Positions 8,999-20,541 of a stretch of 35,313 bases of DNA are shown piece by piece. Below the pieces are notes generated by a model, which was given only the letters and a program-made list of their open reading frames with translations, was not told the DNA's origin and ran no database searches. Positions within the stretch are counted from its first letter, which is position 1. Each line of letters begins with the position of its first letter. This DNA is from Tieghemiomyces parasiticus. Its lineage: Eukaryota; Kickxellomycota; Dimargaritomycetes; Dimargaritales; Dimargaritaceae. The stretch covers positions 1-35,313 of the forward strand of contig JANBPT010000453.1 in the NCBI GenBank assembly GCA_027575765.1. Reading direction: 5' to 3'. A program made the translations under genes and the position numbers.

Positions 8999-11900
8999 CT
9001 GCTCCGGTGCGACCGAGGAAAGCGAGGGTGGGGAGGACAGAAGAGAAAAACAAATTTGGGCTTCCGGCGGGTACTACGTAGGCAGGACAAAAGTCTGAGC
9101 GGGTGTAACCGAGGACGATAAGTGGGTAGAATGAGGGATGGGCAAGGCACAAGCACGCTAGGGGACGGTCTATGCTCCTTGGCCTAACAAACGCATACTA
9201 GGGGTAGGTAGGAGCGGATCGGTGAGGAGGGACAAAAATAGCTACTTGCTGTGGCGGCGGGCCAATGCGGCCTGAACCGTGGATTAGGGAGTTGGTACAC
9301 ACCGACGGAATGCGACGTCCTGTTCAGTTCGGCGGCGGGAGGACGGGCGAAACAGATTGTGGCGGGCGGAAGGTGTTTAAGGTGATGAGGTGAAAACGAA
9401 ATGCAGGTGTAGGCTGCTACGTTAAGGTGCGGCAGAAGGAAGTGGGTGAGCCGAAGAATGGACACTGACAGGCCGAATACAGGAAGGGGCGGTAGTGGGG
9501 GGGGGTCGAGCAAGAAAGCGGTGGAGGGCGCAGACAAAGAAGGAAGAACCTACAAGTGGGCTGGTGGCTGGGAAACGGCCAAGGCGTATGGGATGGCGAG
9601 TACGCGGTAGAGCTTTAATTGTCTGCCAGCAGCAGAAAGAGCCACGGCGCAGAGGATTGGAGTGGATCCACGAGGCCGCTCCAGGCCTAGAACATAAAGC
9701 AGTTGTGGTGGTCACGTCGCAGCACTGGCGGTAGTGCAGGGGTAAAAATATAGGGAACGAGGAGGGAAGAATAGGGAGCGAGGGATTGGGCGGCCAATAA
9801 TTGAGGTCAATCAAAGCAGCACAGATGAGGGGCCGAACCAGGTCCAGCGTCGCCGACGAGCGCGAAAGTAGGAGATGGACCGGGAGCTCAGCGAAGGGGG
9901 AAGGTGACAAAGCCACCAGGACTAGGGAAGAGGTGGGGAGCATAATCCCAGTCTGAGAGGGGCTCCCGGGCATCCGGCGCTGGACACACCCAGAGCTTCC
10001 AAGGTATTACTTTGACAGGGCGGAGCCAGTTGGCGCGTCCTGCTCAATACGCCCGACTGGTTCCGGACGCGTTCGCTATCGACACATGCTTCCCATTCGG
10101 AGGAGAAACCTTCAGGCTGGGGCAGCCCCCTAGGCGCCTTACTCCCCCGCTAGCCAGGCCTACAGGACCCCAGCCCCATCGCCTGGTAAATTCGCCGACA
10201 CTCAATCGGAGTCACTTGCAGGACATACTGCCTGAAGCCCCCAACTGCATATCTGTTGTCGGCCATTGTAATTTATTCTGAAGCATTATAATTAGTAGCA
10301 AACAGGATCTTTCTAATAGTCAATGTCATCATCTGTTCTTTGGCTTTTCTATATTAATCGCCCTTGGGGCACTAGGATTATACGACTATTAATCTTACCC
10401 GAGCTCAACCCGTTCTACGAACACCCTCTGGACGGGATGGGGTGACGTGTCACTCTACATCAAATCTCAGCCTCATCAATTAATAGTCGCTGGCCGGTCT
10501 ATTCTGCAACTCGCATGACCCCCCCCCTCCCCTTGTTGGCCACCCATGTAGTCCAAAATGCCCCCCCTCCAGAGAAAGCAACCGCCGTTACAATCCTTTC
10601 TGGTAATGATTGACATCCACTAGAAGTTGAAGGGTAATTGGTCAATAGGCTGGCGGGCACACAAGTTCGTAGATGGTGTGGGACCAACGGATTCTCGCCG
10701 TTTAAGCATCAATTTACCCGCCACCTCCCCTCCTCCCGATACCATTTCCCTTTGCCCCCGTCGGCTTTTGGATAGCCGGGGTCAGGACAGTGCAAAGTGG
10801 AAGTGAAGAGTCTAGAGAGGCCAAAGATTAAAATCGATCGGCAGATGCAGCGATGGCAGATGATATCCTCAGACCGACAGCTGGGGCAATCCATCCTCAC
10901 GAATGGAGGTCATCGATAGTCTACAAAATAGGAACAGCACACTCCCTCACTGTCCAGAGCGCTTCCTCCCCACTTAACCACTATAGCCCCGACAGTTCAT
11001 ACCATGCTCGAGGTGAGAGGTGTGATATTTGGGATGAGTTCTCTGTTCCGACATAATATGTTTCTGCTTCCCTTGCAGTAGTCAAAGAGAGAAGGGAGGA
11101 CGACACCTGCCTCCCATTAGACCCTCCCTTCTCATACTACAATAAAAATAACACAAGGTCTCCTTGGCACTTAAAAGTTGCCAATAGGTTGTCCGGCTGT
11201 TGACTATACTGCATGAATCCCGAACGCCCTCCCGGTTCTGTATTACTGGAATATAATTGACTGGACCTTTGTGTATAGGCTATCTCACCCCTCTCCCTAT
11301 AAAGCCAACAAAAAAATCATATGAGGAAATAAACGCGACAGGTGGAGAACAGCATGGCGCCCCTCCCTCTTAAGGGACCTTCTCCTCATTTAGCCGGTGG
11401 ACTTACCACAGATCTGAGGTTGTTTCAAGCACAAGAATCCTTAAGACATAAACCGCATATCGCCGTTAGACCCAAAGGTCCAGTACGGTGGGCCAACAAT
11501 TCCGTCACAATAACGTAGCTCAGGCCGACTCTTCCCCTCCCCTTATTGCCCACCCCCAACACCAAGCCCTCAAGCATTTAAAAGATGTGCATTCTATCGA
11601 AGGCTTTAGTAATTAAGTATACGAGAAATGTCTATTGTTTTCACTTTAAACTACACTTTGAACCATTTTCCTCGTAACCCTGCTTAATTGGTATTGCGAC
11701 GAAGTTTGCAGTCTAGGGTAAGGGGGACACTGGGAAAATTGGCCAGCTGAGGAGGGTCACAGGCGGGTAAGCTAAAGTAATCATCACCATGTTAAGTAAG
11801 CGATTGGCACCACCAAGGAGTGTAGCACATAACTGCCACACACCACCCAATATGTATTAATACCGCAAGTCACTACCGTGTTGTGGCTTATATCTGCAAG

Positions 11901-13062
11901 GCATACTGTAACCTAGGGTCCACTGAAGAGCTTCTCAGTCTCAAGAACGCCACCTCCCTCCAGGATCTGTCTTCCCATGGAAGCACCGAAAACCTCCATC
12001 ACGGATTGTGGACATCTTTTGGTCAAGTAGGAAGGCGGCGGCCTTCCGACTTCAGAGGTGAACCCGACTCGATTCCGGATCCACCTCTTCATGGAGAAGG
12101 GCCTGGAATCGAGCGCCACAATCTACACCCAACCGGCTTCGCACTATCACCCGAATCTCGCCTATTGAAAGACCACACATCGCTCACAACTATAAAGTTG
12201 TTAGGTGTGTAATACGCTATGGTTCCTTTTATTCAAACTTGGCCTGCTCACCTTGCAACCCTTCCTCGGTCCTCCCTCTAGTTGCTCCTCCTCCTCAGGA
12301 ACGCACCTCCCGTCACAATAAAACATGCTTCCACTGGTGTGAGAAAATGAATCTTTACTAATAAACAAAGTACTTTGTTTTCCTCATTTGCTCTCCGCCT
12401 GCTAGGCTCTCGTTACAGTCCACATGAGGAACCTGTCCAGGTTGTAAACCCTCAGCCAAACAATGAGAGCTGCTGGTAGTACTCCACCAGGAAGGCTGGC
12501 ATAGGAAGGTGGAAGTGGTCAGGCGAGTCCTCAATTACAATGTCTTCCTAGCCATTTTATATAAGTTCCACCCCCAAGTTACACACACACACACTCCCAC
12601 CATCACATCACTGCTCCCCGCGTACCAAACCCGATGAGACGATGGTGATGCCAGGGTTGTAATTTCACGGTCAATGTTTCCATACATTGATCCGTTGGTC
12701 ACTGGTGATACAGATTAGATGGGATATGTAGACTGAAATGGCGTGCATGGTTTGTAGAAAAAAATTCTTTTGCATTCTGAGAGCTGAATAAGAGACGCAC
12801 GTATACGTAAAGTGGTGGGGAATGGTATGGTCAAATAATAAGGCAAATATAATGGCGAAAAAAAAGGGGGAGGAAACACAACTTCGATGCACAGGTCGGT
12901 GCAGTGTAAAACGGAGGAGTAAGGCCAAAGGGAGGGGAAGAGAGGGGGGGTACCGAGTAATATCAAAATCGGATCAATGCAGGCGGCAGGACAATATTGA
13001 GACGAGGTTTCGTGATAAACTGAGTCATAGGCACCGCCAATTTTGGGAAAAGTAAGTGATCT
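8999..13062. other. 4.1-kb intergenic stretch, no firm gene
   Basis: The part next to the ATPase (8999 to about 9990) is pyrimidine-rich on the minus strand and is probably its promoter and leader; long open frames there are low-complexity Pro/Ser/Leu translations. Further on, one weak two-exon candidate exists on the plus strand: ATG 10853, donor gtgagagg at 11013, acceptor cccttgcag ending 11078, stop 11201-11203 (94 residues, no recognisable domain). C homopolymers occur near 10519 and 10561, and an (AC)7 repeat at 12581. AATAAA motifs at 12317 and 12361 have no matching gene. No tRNA or rRNA was recognised. Confidence 0.45.
12581..12594. repeat. (AC)7 microsatellite
   Basis: Seven perfect AC dinucleotides in an intergenic position. 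Confidence 0.9.
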
Positions 13063-16000
13063 CTACAGGATACCATTCGAATAATATTGGAATGTGTCGT
13101 ACAGCCGGGTGTACACGCTACAGCAACTGCTGATGATCATCTTGTCGACGTAGTCATTTACCTGGGCCTCGGTCAGGCTCATCTGGAACCGGTCACGAAG
13201 GGCCACGGTAGCGTGCGGGCCAGAGGAGCTGGTGAAGCAAGGGAACTTGGAATCTGGTCATGGCGTGAGGGAGGGAGGGGGGGGGGGTAAAGTGTTAAAA
13301 GGGGTACACAGGTGCACGTCAAAAAAAAAGAAGGAGAGGTGGAGATATGTTAGTGAAGGGCGCAAGTGAGGACGAGAGATGAGAAACGTGACGAAGAAAT
13401 CGGTGGTCATCACTGCCGTTACCATCCCACAACAAGTCATGGCGATGGAGCAAACCACAACAAGACCCGGGGAAGGCGGGCGGCTTACCTTTCTGCATCA
13501 TGTCCACGAGGAGGATAATATTCTCGGCGTACTTCCGGAGGGCCATGAACCCCTTGACCATCAGGTCCCTAAACTCGGTGAACTTGACGCTATCGACGCC
13601 GCCTAGGACATCCAGGTACTCCTGGGACAACTTGAACGGCGCCATCTCGAATCCCATGGATCCGGGGGAATTGGTCAGCATAAACCCAAAATCAATATGG
13701 ACCAGGTGGCCCTCCTTATCCACCAAAATGTTGCCGTTGTGTCGGTCCTTGAGCTGCAAAATGTACGTGATGAGCGAGTATCCGACCAGACTGCGCATAA
13801 ACTTGTCCTGCGCCTGCAGGAAACGGTCGGTGTTTGGGGCCCCGTACTCCAGGAGGTAGTAGTCGTACAGGGTGAATACCGGGAGAGCTGGCACGGTGGG
13901 CACTGGTGGCGCTGGCGTCGGGGTGGCTGCAGCAGGAGGGGCGGCAGCGGGATTGGTGGACGATGAGGTCGACGAGTTTCCACCGGCGTCGGGCGTAGCG
14001 TTTGCACTGGACGACCCCGCGGCGGTAGAGGCAGTAGTCACATTAGCGCTGGACGCGCCGGCCGTTGCGATGGACCGCCGTGCGTATGCCTCCTTCTTGA
14101 GCGAATGGATCGAGATGGTATTCTTGATGGTCTCCACCAGTCCTGACGAGTCATTGAGCACGAGAATGCGGTAATATTGGCACCAGATATCCAGGTTCTC
14201 CGCCTTCCATATCCGCTGCATCTCCTTGATGAGCTGCAGGGCGAACTGTTCTTGGCGAAGATCGGCCCCGGTCTTGACGATGACCGAAAAGAGCTGCCAC
14301 CCCGGGAGGTGACCGTAAGGTGAGGAGGCCCGAATGCGTGCTTCCTTGGCCTCCCAGTCCTCGCGGAACACGGCCGCGCTCGGGTCATCCTTATGTTTGA
14401 CGTTATCCTGTAGCAATTGTTTGTCCTCTAGCACGTCACCGTTCACCGCTGAGGCAACCACGGCTGCCGGGGAAGGATGGGTGGAACCCGTTAGGACGGG
14501 GCGCTGCGATGGTTTACCTGCGATGGGGGCGGGCGCTGTAAGCGGGGCAGCGGTAGCTTGGCCCACTGAGCCCTTCCGGCTAGGAGGATCCATGAGACGC
14601 ACGCGCTGCTCCTCGAGGGCCATCATTTCCTGGATGACGCGGGCACGGATCTGATCGGTCCCGGGTGCATTATACAACGGACGGGCTGCCGATCCGGTGG
14701 CCGTACCATCGGCACCCGACCCGGACCCGCCGGCGTTCCCGGCCCCCGACGCGGCCTGGGCGATGGCATTGTGTGACAAGCTGGCCACGCCCCCGTGGGC
14801 TCCGGTGGCCGTCGATGATGCGGGCTGCCGCCGGTACCAGCTCTGCTTGCGTTCCTCCTGCTGGGCAAGCTGGGCGAGGAGGACGGCGGCGGTTCGCATG
14901 CGTTCCTGGAAGTCATCGGCTGCGGTCGAGGTACGACGCAGATTGACTTGCTGCTGGTGCTGGGTGTTGGTGGCGGCGACGTTGAATGTGGCTGAGGTCG
15001 GCGTGCCCAGGGCCGATGACGGCCCCGCGGCAGAGGAAGAGATCGAAGTGGTGGGTGAGCCAAGGTTCAAAAACCTGGTGTCATTCTGCGATCGGGACGA
15101 TTGATCACCGAGGTCCACTGACGGTAAATCTACCAAGGTGGCCTCGGGCGCTGTGAGCCGGGCAGTATAGGACCGGGCGAGATGGCTGCTGCCGGGCATG
15201 GCCGAGGCCGCGCGGCGGCGAACCGGCTGGTCGCCGGGCGGGTCGTTGTCGGTGATGTCAGCAGAGTCGCTGTCCAGGGTAGAAGCGGGGTCGAGTAGAT
15301 GCTGTGGGGTGGGCACGGCACACAGGGAGGTGACGGCCAGGTCGTGCACCATGGATTCGTACTGACCGAGGGCAGCATCCGCGGTGAGCGAGCGCTGGAC
15401 CAGGGGCAAATCTTCCGGGTTGAACCCGGCAACCTCCCGGCGGTCCCCAGGGCTGGTGCTGTGAGGCTCGTCTGCCCCCTTCCCCGCCATCGTACTCTCG
15501 CGCATGAACGACCCGCCGCTACCTTTCGCGACCGTCGGCTTGGACCGACTGGAACCGCCAGCCTTGGCCGCCGCATGGGCCTTCCCAACGGCGGAAAGTT
15601 CCTCGACGGTCTGATCCGAGTTAACGGCCTCGACCATGAGAAGGTAGGGGACACGTTCGGCGGAGTTGAGGACCACCGCGTCAGCCGGGGCGATCCGTAC
15701 AACCTTGTGGTGTGGGGTACAGCGGTCGTGGGCTGGGCACCACAGGGGCAGGCATACATTGGCCGGTAGGTTATGGTTAAGCAGAAGCAGTTCAGCCTTG
15801 AGCGAGGATTGGCGGTCGGGGCGGGCCACGAACACCAGACGATTGGAAATATCGGTGAGGGACATGACAAACTGTAGTTCGGACTGGAAGTAGTGCCGGT
15901 GCAGGAGGTCGCGGGTGAAGGCCGAGGTGGGGCGTTTGGTAATCACGCGCCGGTCGCTGCCGTCATCGTTGCTATCGTCGCTCCGACCCGCGGCGGGTTG

Positions 16001-17230
16001 GGTGGCGGCGTGCAACAGGCCTGGCGGGACGCTCTGGCGATTGCCGGTACCCGTCTTATCCGGTAAGGACCGGCCGGACTCGCCATCGGAAAACGACACG
16101 TCGCGGGGTGGCTCGGGTCGGCTACGCGTGGCAGCCGACGACCGGGCCCCGCGGTCCTTGCCCGCTTTGTCTTGGTACCGCTTGACGGAGAAGGCCCGGC
16201 CCTGGTGGAACTCTTCAAGCGTAGGCGGCCGCGGTGGGGAAGAGGGCCGGTAGCGGTAGGTGGTGGAGGTGGATCCGAGGCGCAGATCAGCGGAGCTGCC
16301 GGCCACCGAGGAGGCCGACCGGGACAGCGGGAGATTGGGCGGCACGGCGTGGTGTTCCGACTGGCTGCGTCCGCTGGAATTCATGGGCACGCCAACGTTC
16401 CCTACCGACACCGTCGAGGAGCCGGGGGTGTCGGGGGCAACGGAGTCGGGCCGGTCGTTACTCTCGGACTGTGAATCGTCCGAGACGTGCAGCAGGGGGT
16501 CAATCTCGTAGGCCCGGGAATCTAACCGCGACCGACGGCCCTGGATCACGGCCACCTGACCGGCGTTCAAACTCAGCCGCGGGTGGGCCGCGGCGGCCAG
16601 GACGCTGCCCAGACCGACCAGGGCGGCGGGTACGTTCTCACGGACCTTGAACTTCCAAAATTTTAACTGGAACCGCCGGGCCTTGGCCGAGGCAGGGGTG
16701 GCGGCGTTGAGGGCGTGGGGCCGGTGCGCCAGCGGGGGTCGGCCCCCGAACTCGGACCACCGGTGCCCCAGTGCCGTCGTGGAAAGCGCCCCACCGGGCC
16801 CTGAATGGGCTTCAGCCTCGGCGTCCTCCTCCTCCTCAGACTCCTCTTCCTCCTCGGCAAAGATGATCTCCTGGCACTGGATTAGCATGCGACGGCACAG
16901 GCGGAACGACGGCGAGGTCGGGGTGCTGGCGAAGTCCGCGAGATAGCTCTGCAGGTACCACACCATAATAAGGCAGATGTGAGTGGATTGTTCACTCAGT
17001 TCGAGAAGCAGGGCCTCCAGGGCCACCGATTCCTCGGGCCGCGTCAGCAAAAAATGGCATAGCTGCGGCAGAAAGAACTCGATTTCCTCGATGGGGAACT
17101 TCTTGAGCTCGCGGCAGAGATAGTGCTGGATACCAACCGAGTCCGGGTACTTGTACAGGTACGACACGGCCAGCCACGAGTTGAAGAACTGAGAGGTGAA
17201 CAGGCGGAGTAGGAGCGAATTGGACGACAT
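13063..17230 (-). CDS. PIK1: Phosphatidylinositol 4-kinase Pik1 / PI4K-beta, two exons (17230-13489, 13253-13063)
   Basis: It makes phosphatidylinositol 4-phosphate, needed at the Golgi for secretion. The joined product is 1310 residues. The start MSSNSLLLRLFTSQ matches the Pik1 N-terminus; an in-frame ATG 35 codons earlier gives leader-like sequence and was not used. The lipid-kinase-unique helical region spans about 1-125, including WLAVSYLYKYPDSVGIQHYLC. An acidic run follows (about 126-140), then a long disordered Ser/Pro-rich region. The kinase domain begins near 950 (SSPYGHLPGW, VIVKTGADLRQE), with catalytic DRHNGN at 1162 and DFG at 1180. The frame runs off after DMMQK at a GTAAGC donor. 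Splicing to the acceptor at 13254 restores SKFPCFTSSSGPHATVALRDRF and ends QYYSNGIL, the typical C-terminus. Oddities are a low-complexity insert in the kinase domain at about 1054-1116 and Ala in place of the first Asp of GDDLRQ. Confidence 0.96.
13254..13488 (-). other. Intron of PIK1 (235 nt)
   Basis: The donor is GTAAGC after the first G of a codon and the acceptor is atgaccag. A cactaac branch-like motif lies at about 13347-13356, followed by a T9 run and a C11 run. Joining gives MQK-D-SKFPCF, the expected Pik1 C-terminal segment. Confidence 0.9.
13277..13287. repeat. G11 homopolymer
   Basis: Eleven consecutive G bases, reading as a C tract in the PIK1 intron close to its acceptor, where it may act as part of the polypyrimidine tract. 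Confidence 0.9.
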
Positions 17231-18531
17231 GGCTGGCACTTGGGAGGTAGCAGCCACAGAGAGGAGCGCGTGCCCCAATAGAATATAGGGGTGGTAATGA
17301 GCAGTGGGCCGGCTGTATGGAGTGAATATAAGCAATGGGCGAGAATCAGCTTAGTAAAGGAGGTGGCGAACGCGCAGGTCAGTGGCGGACGGGGTGTTTG
17401 ATGCCGTGATGGGGGGGGGGCTAACGAGGGCAAGACAAGAAGGGAGATGGCCTACAGGATTGCCAGAGTGCGGAGGATGCGCTTGGCGGCATTCCAGGTA
17501 GGTGGCTAGTAGGGGGAAGCGGCGGATGAGATGGGCGGGGAGGCCAGCAGGAGGGCCGGCTAGTAGTGGGTGGAGCTGATGCGGACTAGACCCGCAAGGC
17601 CACAGCGGTAAGGAGGAGGGGGTGAGACGGCTCGCGGTGGGACTTGGTGGAGCGAGCTCATCTCCGGGCGGCGAGAGGCTGGTACCAATGGTAAGCAGCC
17701 GGACCACAGGCGTGCCCGAGGGGATTCTGTAGGATCCCTTTACGTACCAACTTAGAGGCCAGGCCTGGACTATTGGGCGCGGGAATTTTGGGGCACTGAG
17801 GCTAGGGCTACGTTGCCCCTAAGATGAAGGTGAGGCAGTCTGCAAAAGACATGTGGGGGTGCTCCCTGGCATTTGCAGCCTGCCAACGAGCCACAGTACC
17901 ACTGTTTAGTGGCACCTGTCCGCCACCAGCCACCGACGCAGGGCCCTCCCGCCGCGGGGTAGAGCGTGGTGAGAATTGGTGGGCGGGAGGAGAGTGCTCA
18001 AGCCGTAGGTTGGGAAGGGCAAGCGGTCTAGCCTCCAGACGGAGCCATGGTGTGTAGGGCGTGGATGAGGCCCACTGGATGTGCTGCCTTGAAGCCACGG
18101 GAACCGCGGGCAGCTGGTGGGGCAGTTATCCAGCCTCTCCCCACTATAATGCTCCATTTGGCACCACCACACTAATTCTGATGGTGAGTCGGTAAAATTA
18201 CCCACTCGGTTGACCGCGGGGTGGCGACGTGCGTCAAGTGGGTTGATCGGCCTCGCAGTTTGACCTAATACTGTAGTTGAGAGAATGCCCTCCAGCCGAG
18301 ACTGGGAGGGCTGAGGTGAAGTTGCTATCATCGGAACGTCATTCCCCTTGATGGCCTAATTTCCACACTTGGGCAAGGTCATGAATATATGATATGCATG
18401 AGGTATCGCGGACCTGTCGGCATTATACCCCACAGTCCAGAAAATGATTATGGGAACAAGCACCTGGCATGATCAGCCGACCCTAGTTGGTTTAGGCCCA
18501 ACGGTTATTAAAATGTATTCATTACAAAGCG
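17231..18531. other. PIK1 upstream region and MDM34 3' flank
   Basis: 1.3 kb without a convincing gene. The first 500 bases are pyrimidine-rich on the minus strand (promoter and leader of PIK1) and contain a G10 tract at 17411-17420. Open frames on the minus strand at about 17808-18331 are Pro/Ser/His-rich and have no domain, so they were not called. Confidence 0.5.
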
Positions 18532-20541
18532 TCAGTACTCCTTGGGGAAAATACGTGGGGATAAAAGCGTCGGGGATAGGATCGAAGCGATGGAGGCGGT
18601 GGACGTGCCAAAGGGTGGGGGTTTGGTGCTGTCTTTGGCATGGGCGGACATGCTCATTATCTGCGAGACCGATATCGCCCTAGACAGCCCAGGAGCCGCA
18701 TCGCCATCCGTCGGATCCGGATACGACGTTGAGGAAGCCAGTGGTGCTTGTGCGTGTTGTTGGAGAGCAGAGGGGTGGGGATGACGGTGCTGATGCTGGT
18801 GGTTCGGCTGGGCGGCGTTGTGGTGGGCCAGGACAGCACTGATACTACCGGAAGAGCTCGTCGCGGCCCCCACACCAGTAGCCGGCGTCGGTGCAGATCC
18901 GGAGGGATGCCCAATGGGCCGCAGCTCGGGACTACCGGACGAACCCATCGCTAATGGCCAGGCAGGTGATAAGGTTGGGGAGGCTAGTTGGGACGGTGGC
19001 CGGGTCCAAGGCCGGCCTAGAGGCGGATGACCGCAGGGCGACGAGGGTACGCTGGTCTTGGCGAATAAGGTGCGCGGCAGGTGGCTGTCGACACTCTGAT
19101 CGGTAGAATTGAGGCCCACGGCCCAGGATCGGCGCTGCAAGTTGGACAGGGCACGCATGGGCTGTGGGGATATCAGGCCGCACAACTCAGCCACATCGGA
19201 ATGGGAGGCCAGGTTATAGGTCGCAGGGTCTGGGTGGCTATCTGAGTCGCCGTCCGGGCTGTGGGCCGTGGGCCGGCCGCGGTTGCCGTTGGGCGGAGAG
19301 TCTTCCGGGTCGGTGAGCGGGGCGACGAGGGTACTACAGCTATGATTGGACGGGACCCGTGACAGGGTACCCGTCGTGGGAAGGCTGGCGCTACTTGAGG
19401 TATGGCGGCGGTCGGGCCCACTCGGGTACGGGTAGCTACCTGCCGCGGGGGAAAAAGCAGCGGTGGGTGGGGGTGGTGGGGGCTGGTGTATGTGGAACGG
19501 GAATTCGGTGGGCGGCAAGTGGATATTAAGTGGGTTGAGAGGGGGCCGGCGCTGGCCTGGTTCGGAGAGGGCAGGGGACGGGGGCGGGAGAGCGCCGGAG
19601 GTCCAGGTGTCGGGTGGATTGGAGTAATATTTGGACCGCGGCCGTGGGGGCCGGTGGGCGAACGGATCCGGTAGCGTAGGAGGGTAGGTATCGTGGTGCG
19701 GGTGAGAGGATGGTGGCGGCGTGAGCGGCCGGCTGGCGGCTTCAGTGCGGTATTGGCTTAGGTGACGGAGCGACAGCTCGTGAATCATGTGAGGCAAGTT
19801 GTCGAGAAATAAGACGCGCAGCTGGGTTTCAATTTCGCGTTGCAGCATGTTGCGAACTTGGGGTACGTCATCAAACGTGGAGCTCACCAGGATGCTTTCC
19901 AGGGGCGATTTTTTGAAGGCGATATTCACGCCATGTTGTTTCGATACGGCCAGACCCACCGTACCATGCAACCGGACGTGGCTGATGCGAAGCAGCATGG
20001 GCACCACCAGTGGCTGGTCGGCCGCCAGCACGCCGAACCGCGGCTGCAGGCTGATCTCACTCCGCCGTAGTTTCATGGGGTTGACCTGGACCTTGGTCTG
20101 GAGTAGAAGGTGGGCGTCGCCAGTGTACGCTAACCGGAACTGGCCCGCGAAGCGGTCGTCGGTGAGATCTGTCACATCGAGGATCTCGAGCTCGGGGGGC
20201 TGGGGGGAGGTGAGCGGGTGGGGGGTGCAACAAGTCAAGTGGCGGGGGTCTGAGAGGTTAGGAGGGGAGTGTGGGTTGCAGCGAGGCCATTACCCTACTG
20301 GATTTGTTGGCACGTGAAGGTCCGTCCGATGCAGGGCGGCGAGAGGGAGAGGGGGTTTCCTAGCCTTCCTACGATTTCGATTCTGGGCCCTTACCTGCGT
20401 GCCAAGGTTTAATTCCTTGACCACGATGCGGTCGACAATAGAATCTGGCAGACTGCCGCTGTTGAGGGCATTGGTGAGCAACTGCCGGGCCCGTTCGCAA
20501 AAGTCGTCGCTGAAGCCTGACCAGCTGAACTTAAACGACAT
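18532..20541 (-). CDS. MDM34: Mdm34, ERMES subunit of ER-mitochondria contact sites, two exons (20541-20395, 20199-18532)
   Basis: Mdm34 is the outer-mitochondrial-membrane-associated subunit of ERMES (with Mmm1, Mdm10 and Mdm12), which tethers the ER and moves phospholipids. The joined product is 604 residues. Exon 1 (49 codons) begins MSFKFSWSGFSDDF and ends IVDRIVVKELNLGTQ. Exon 2 continues PPELEILDVTDLTDDRFAG, reproducing the contiguous Mdm34 start. The SMP lipid-binding domain spans about 1-200, with the conserved DRFxGxFxxxYxGDAxL pattern and VQVNP (about 64-90). The rest is a long Pro/Ser/His-rich low-complexity tail. The donor is GTAAGG and the acceptor is ccccccag, phase 0. The gene lies downstream of ARPC5 and upstream of PIK1, all in the same direction, each with its own upstream region. 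Confidence 0.95.
20200..20394 (-). other. Intron of MDM34 (195 nt)
   Basis: The donor is GTAAGG, the acceptor is a C-rich run ending ag, and a cctaacc branch-like motif lies in the 3' half. It lies between codons and its removal restores the continuous Mdm34 N-terminus. Confidence 0.92.

Noticed and set aside
9422..9973. 183-codon minus-strand frame upstream of the copper ATPase
   Set aside because: Low-complexity Pro/Ser/Leu/Arg sequence produced by a C/T-rich promoter region; no domain and overlapping equally long frames.
11883..12212. 109-codon plus-strand frame
   Set aside because: Starts with TTG, no internal in-frame ATG was found, no recognisable domain, and no splice-linked first exon could be found.
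17808..18331. Two overlapping minus-strand frames of 96 and 141 codons between PIK1 and MDM34
   Set aside because: No family resemblance, Pro/Ser/His-rich composition and no supporting splice or promoter signals.
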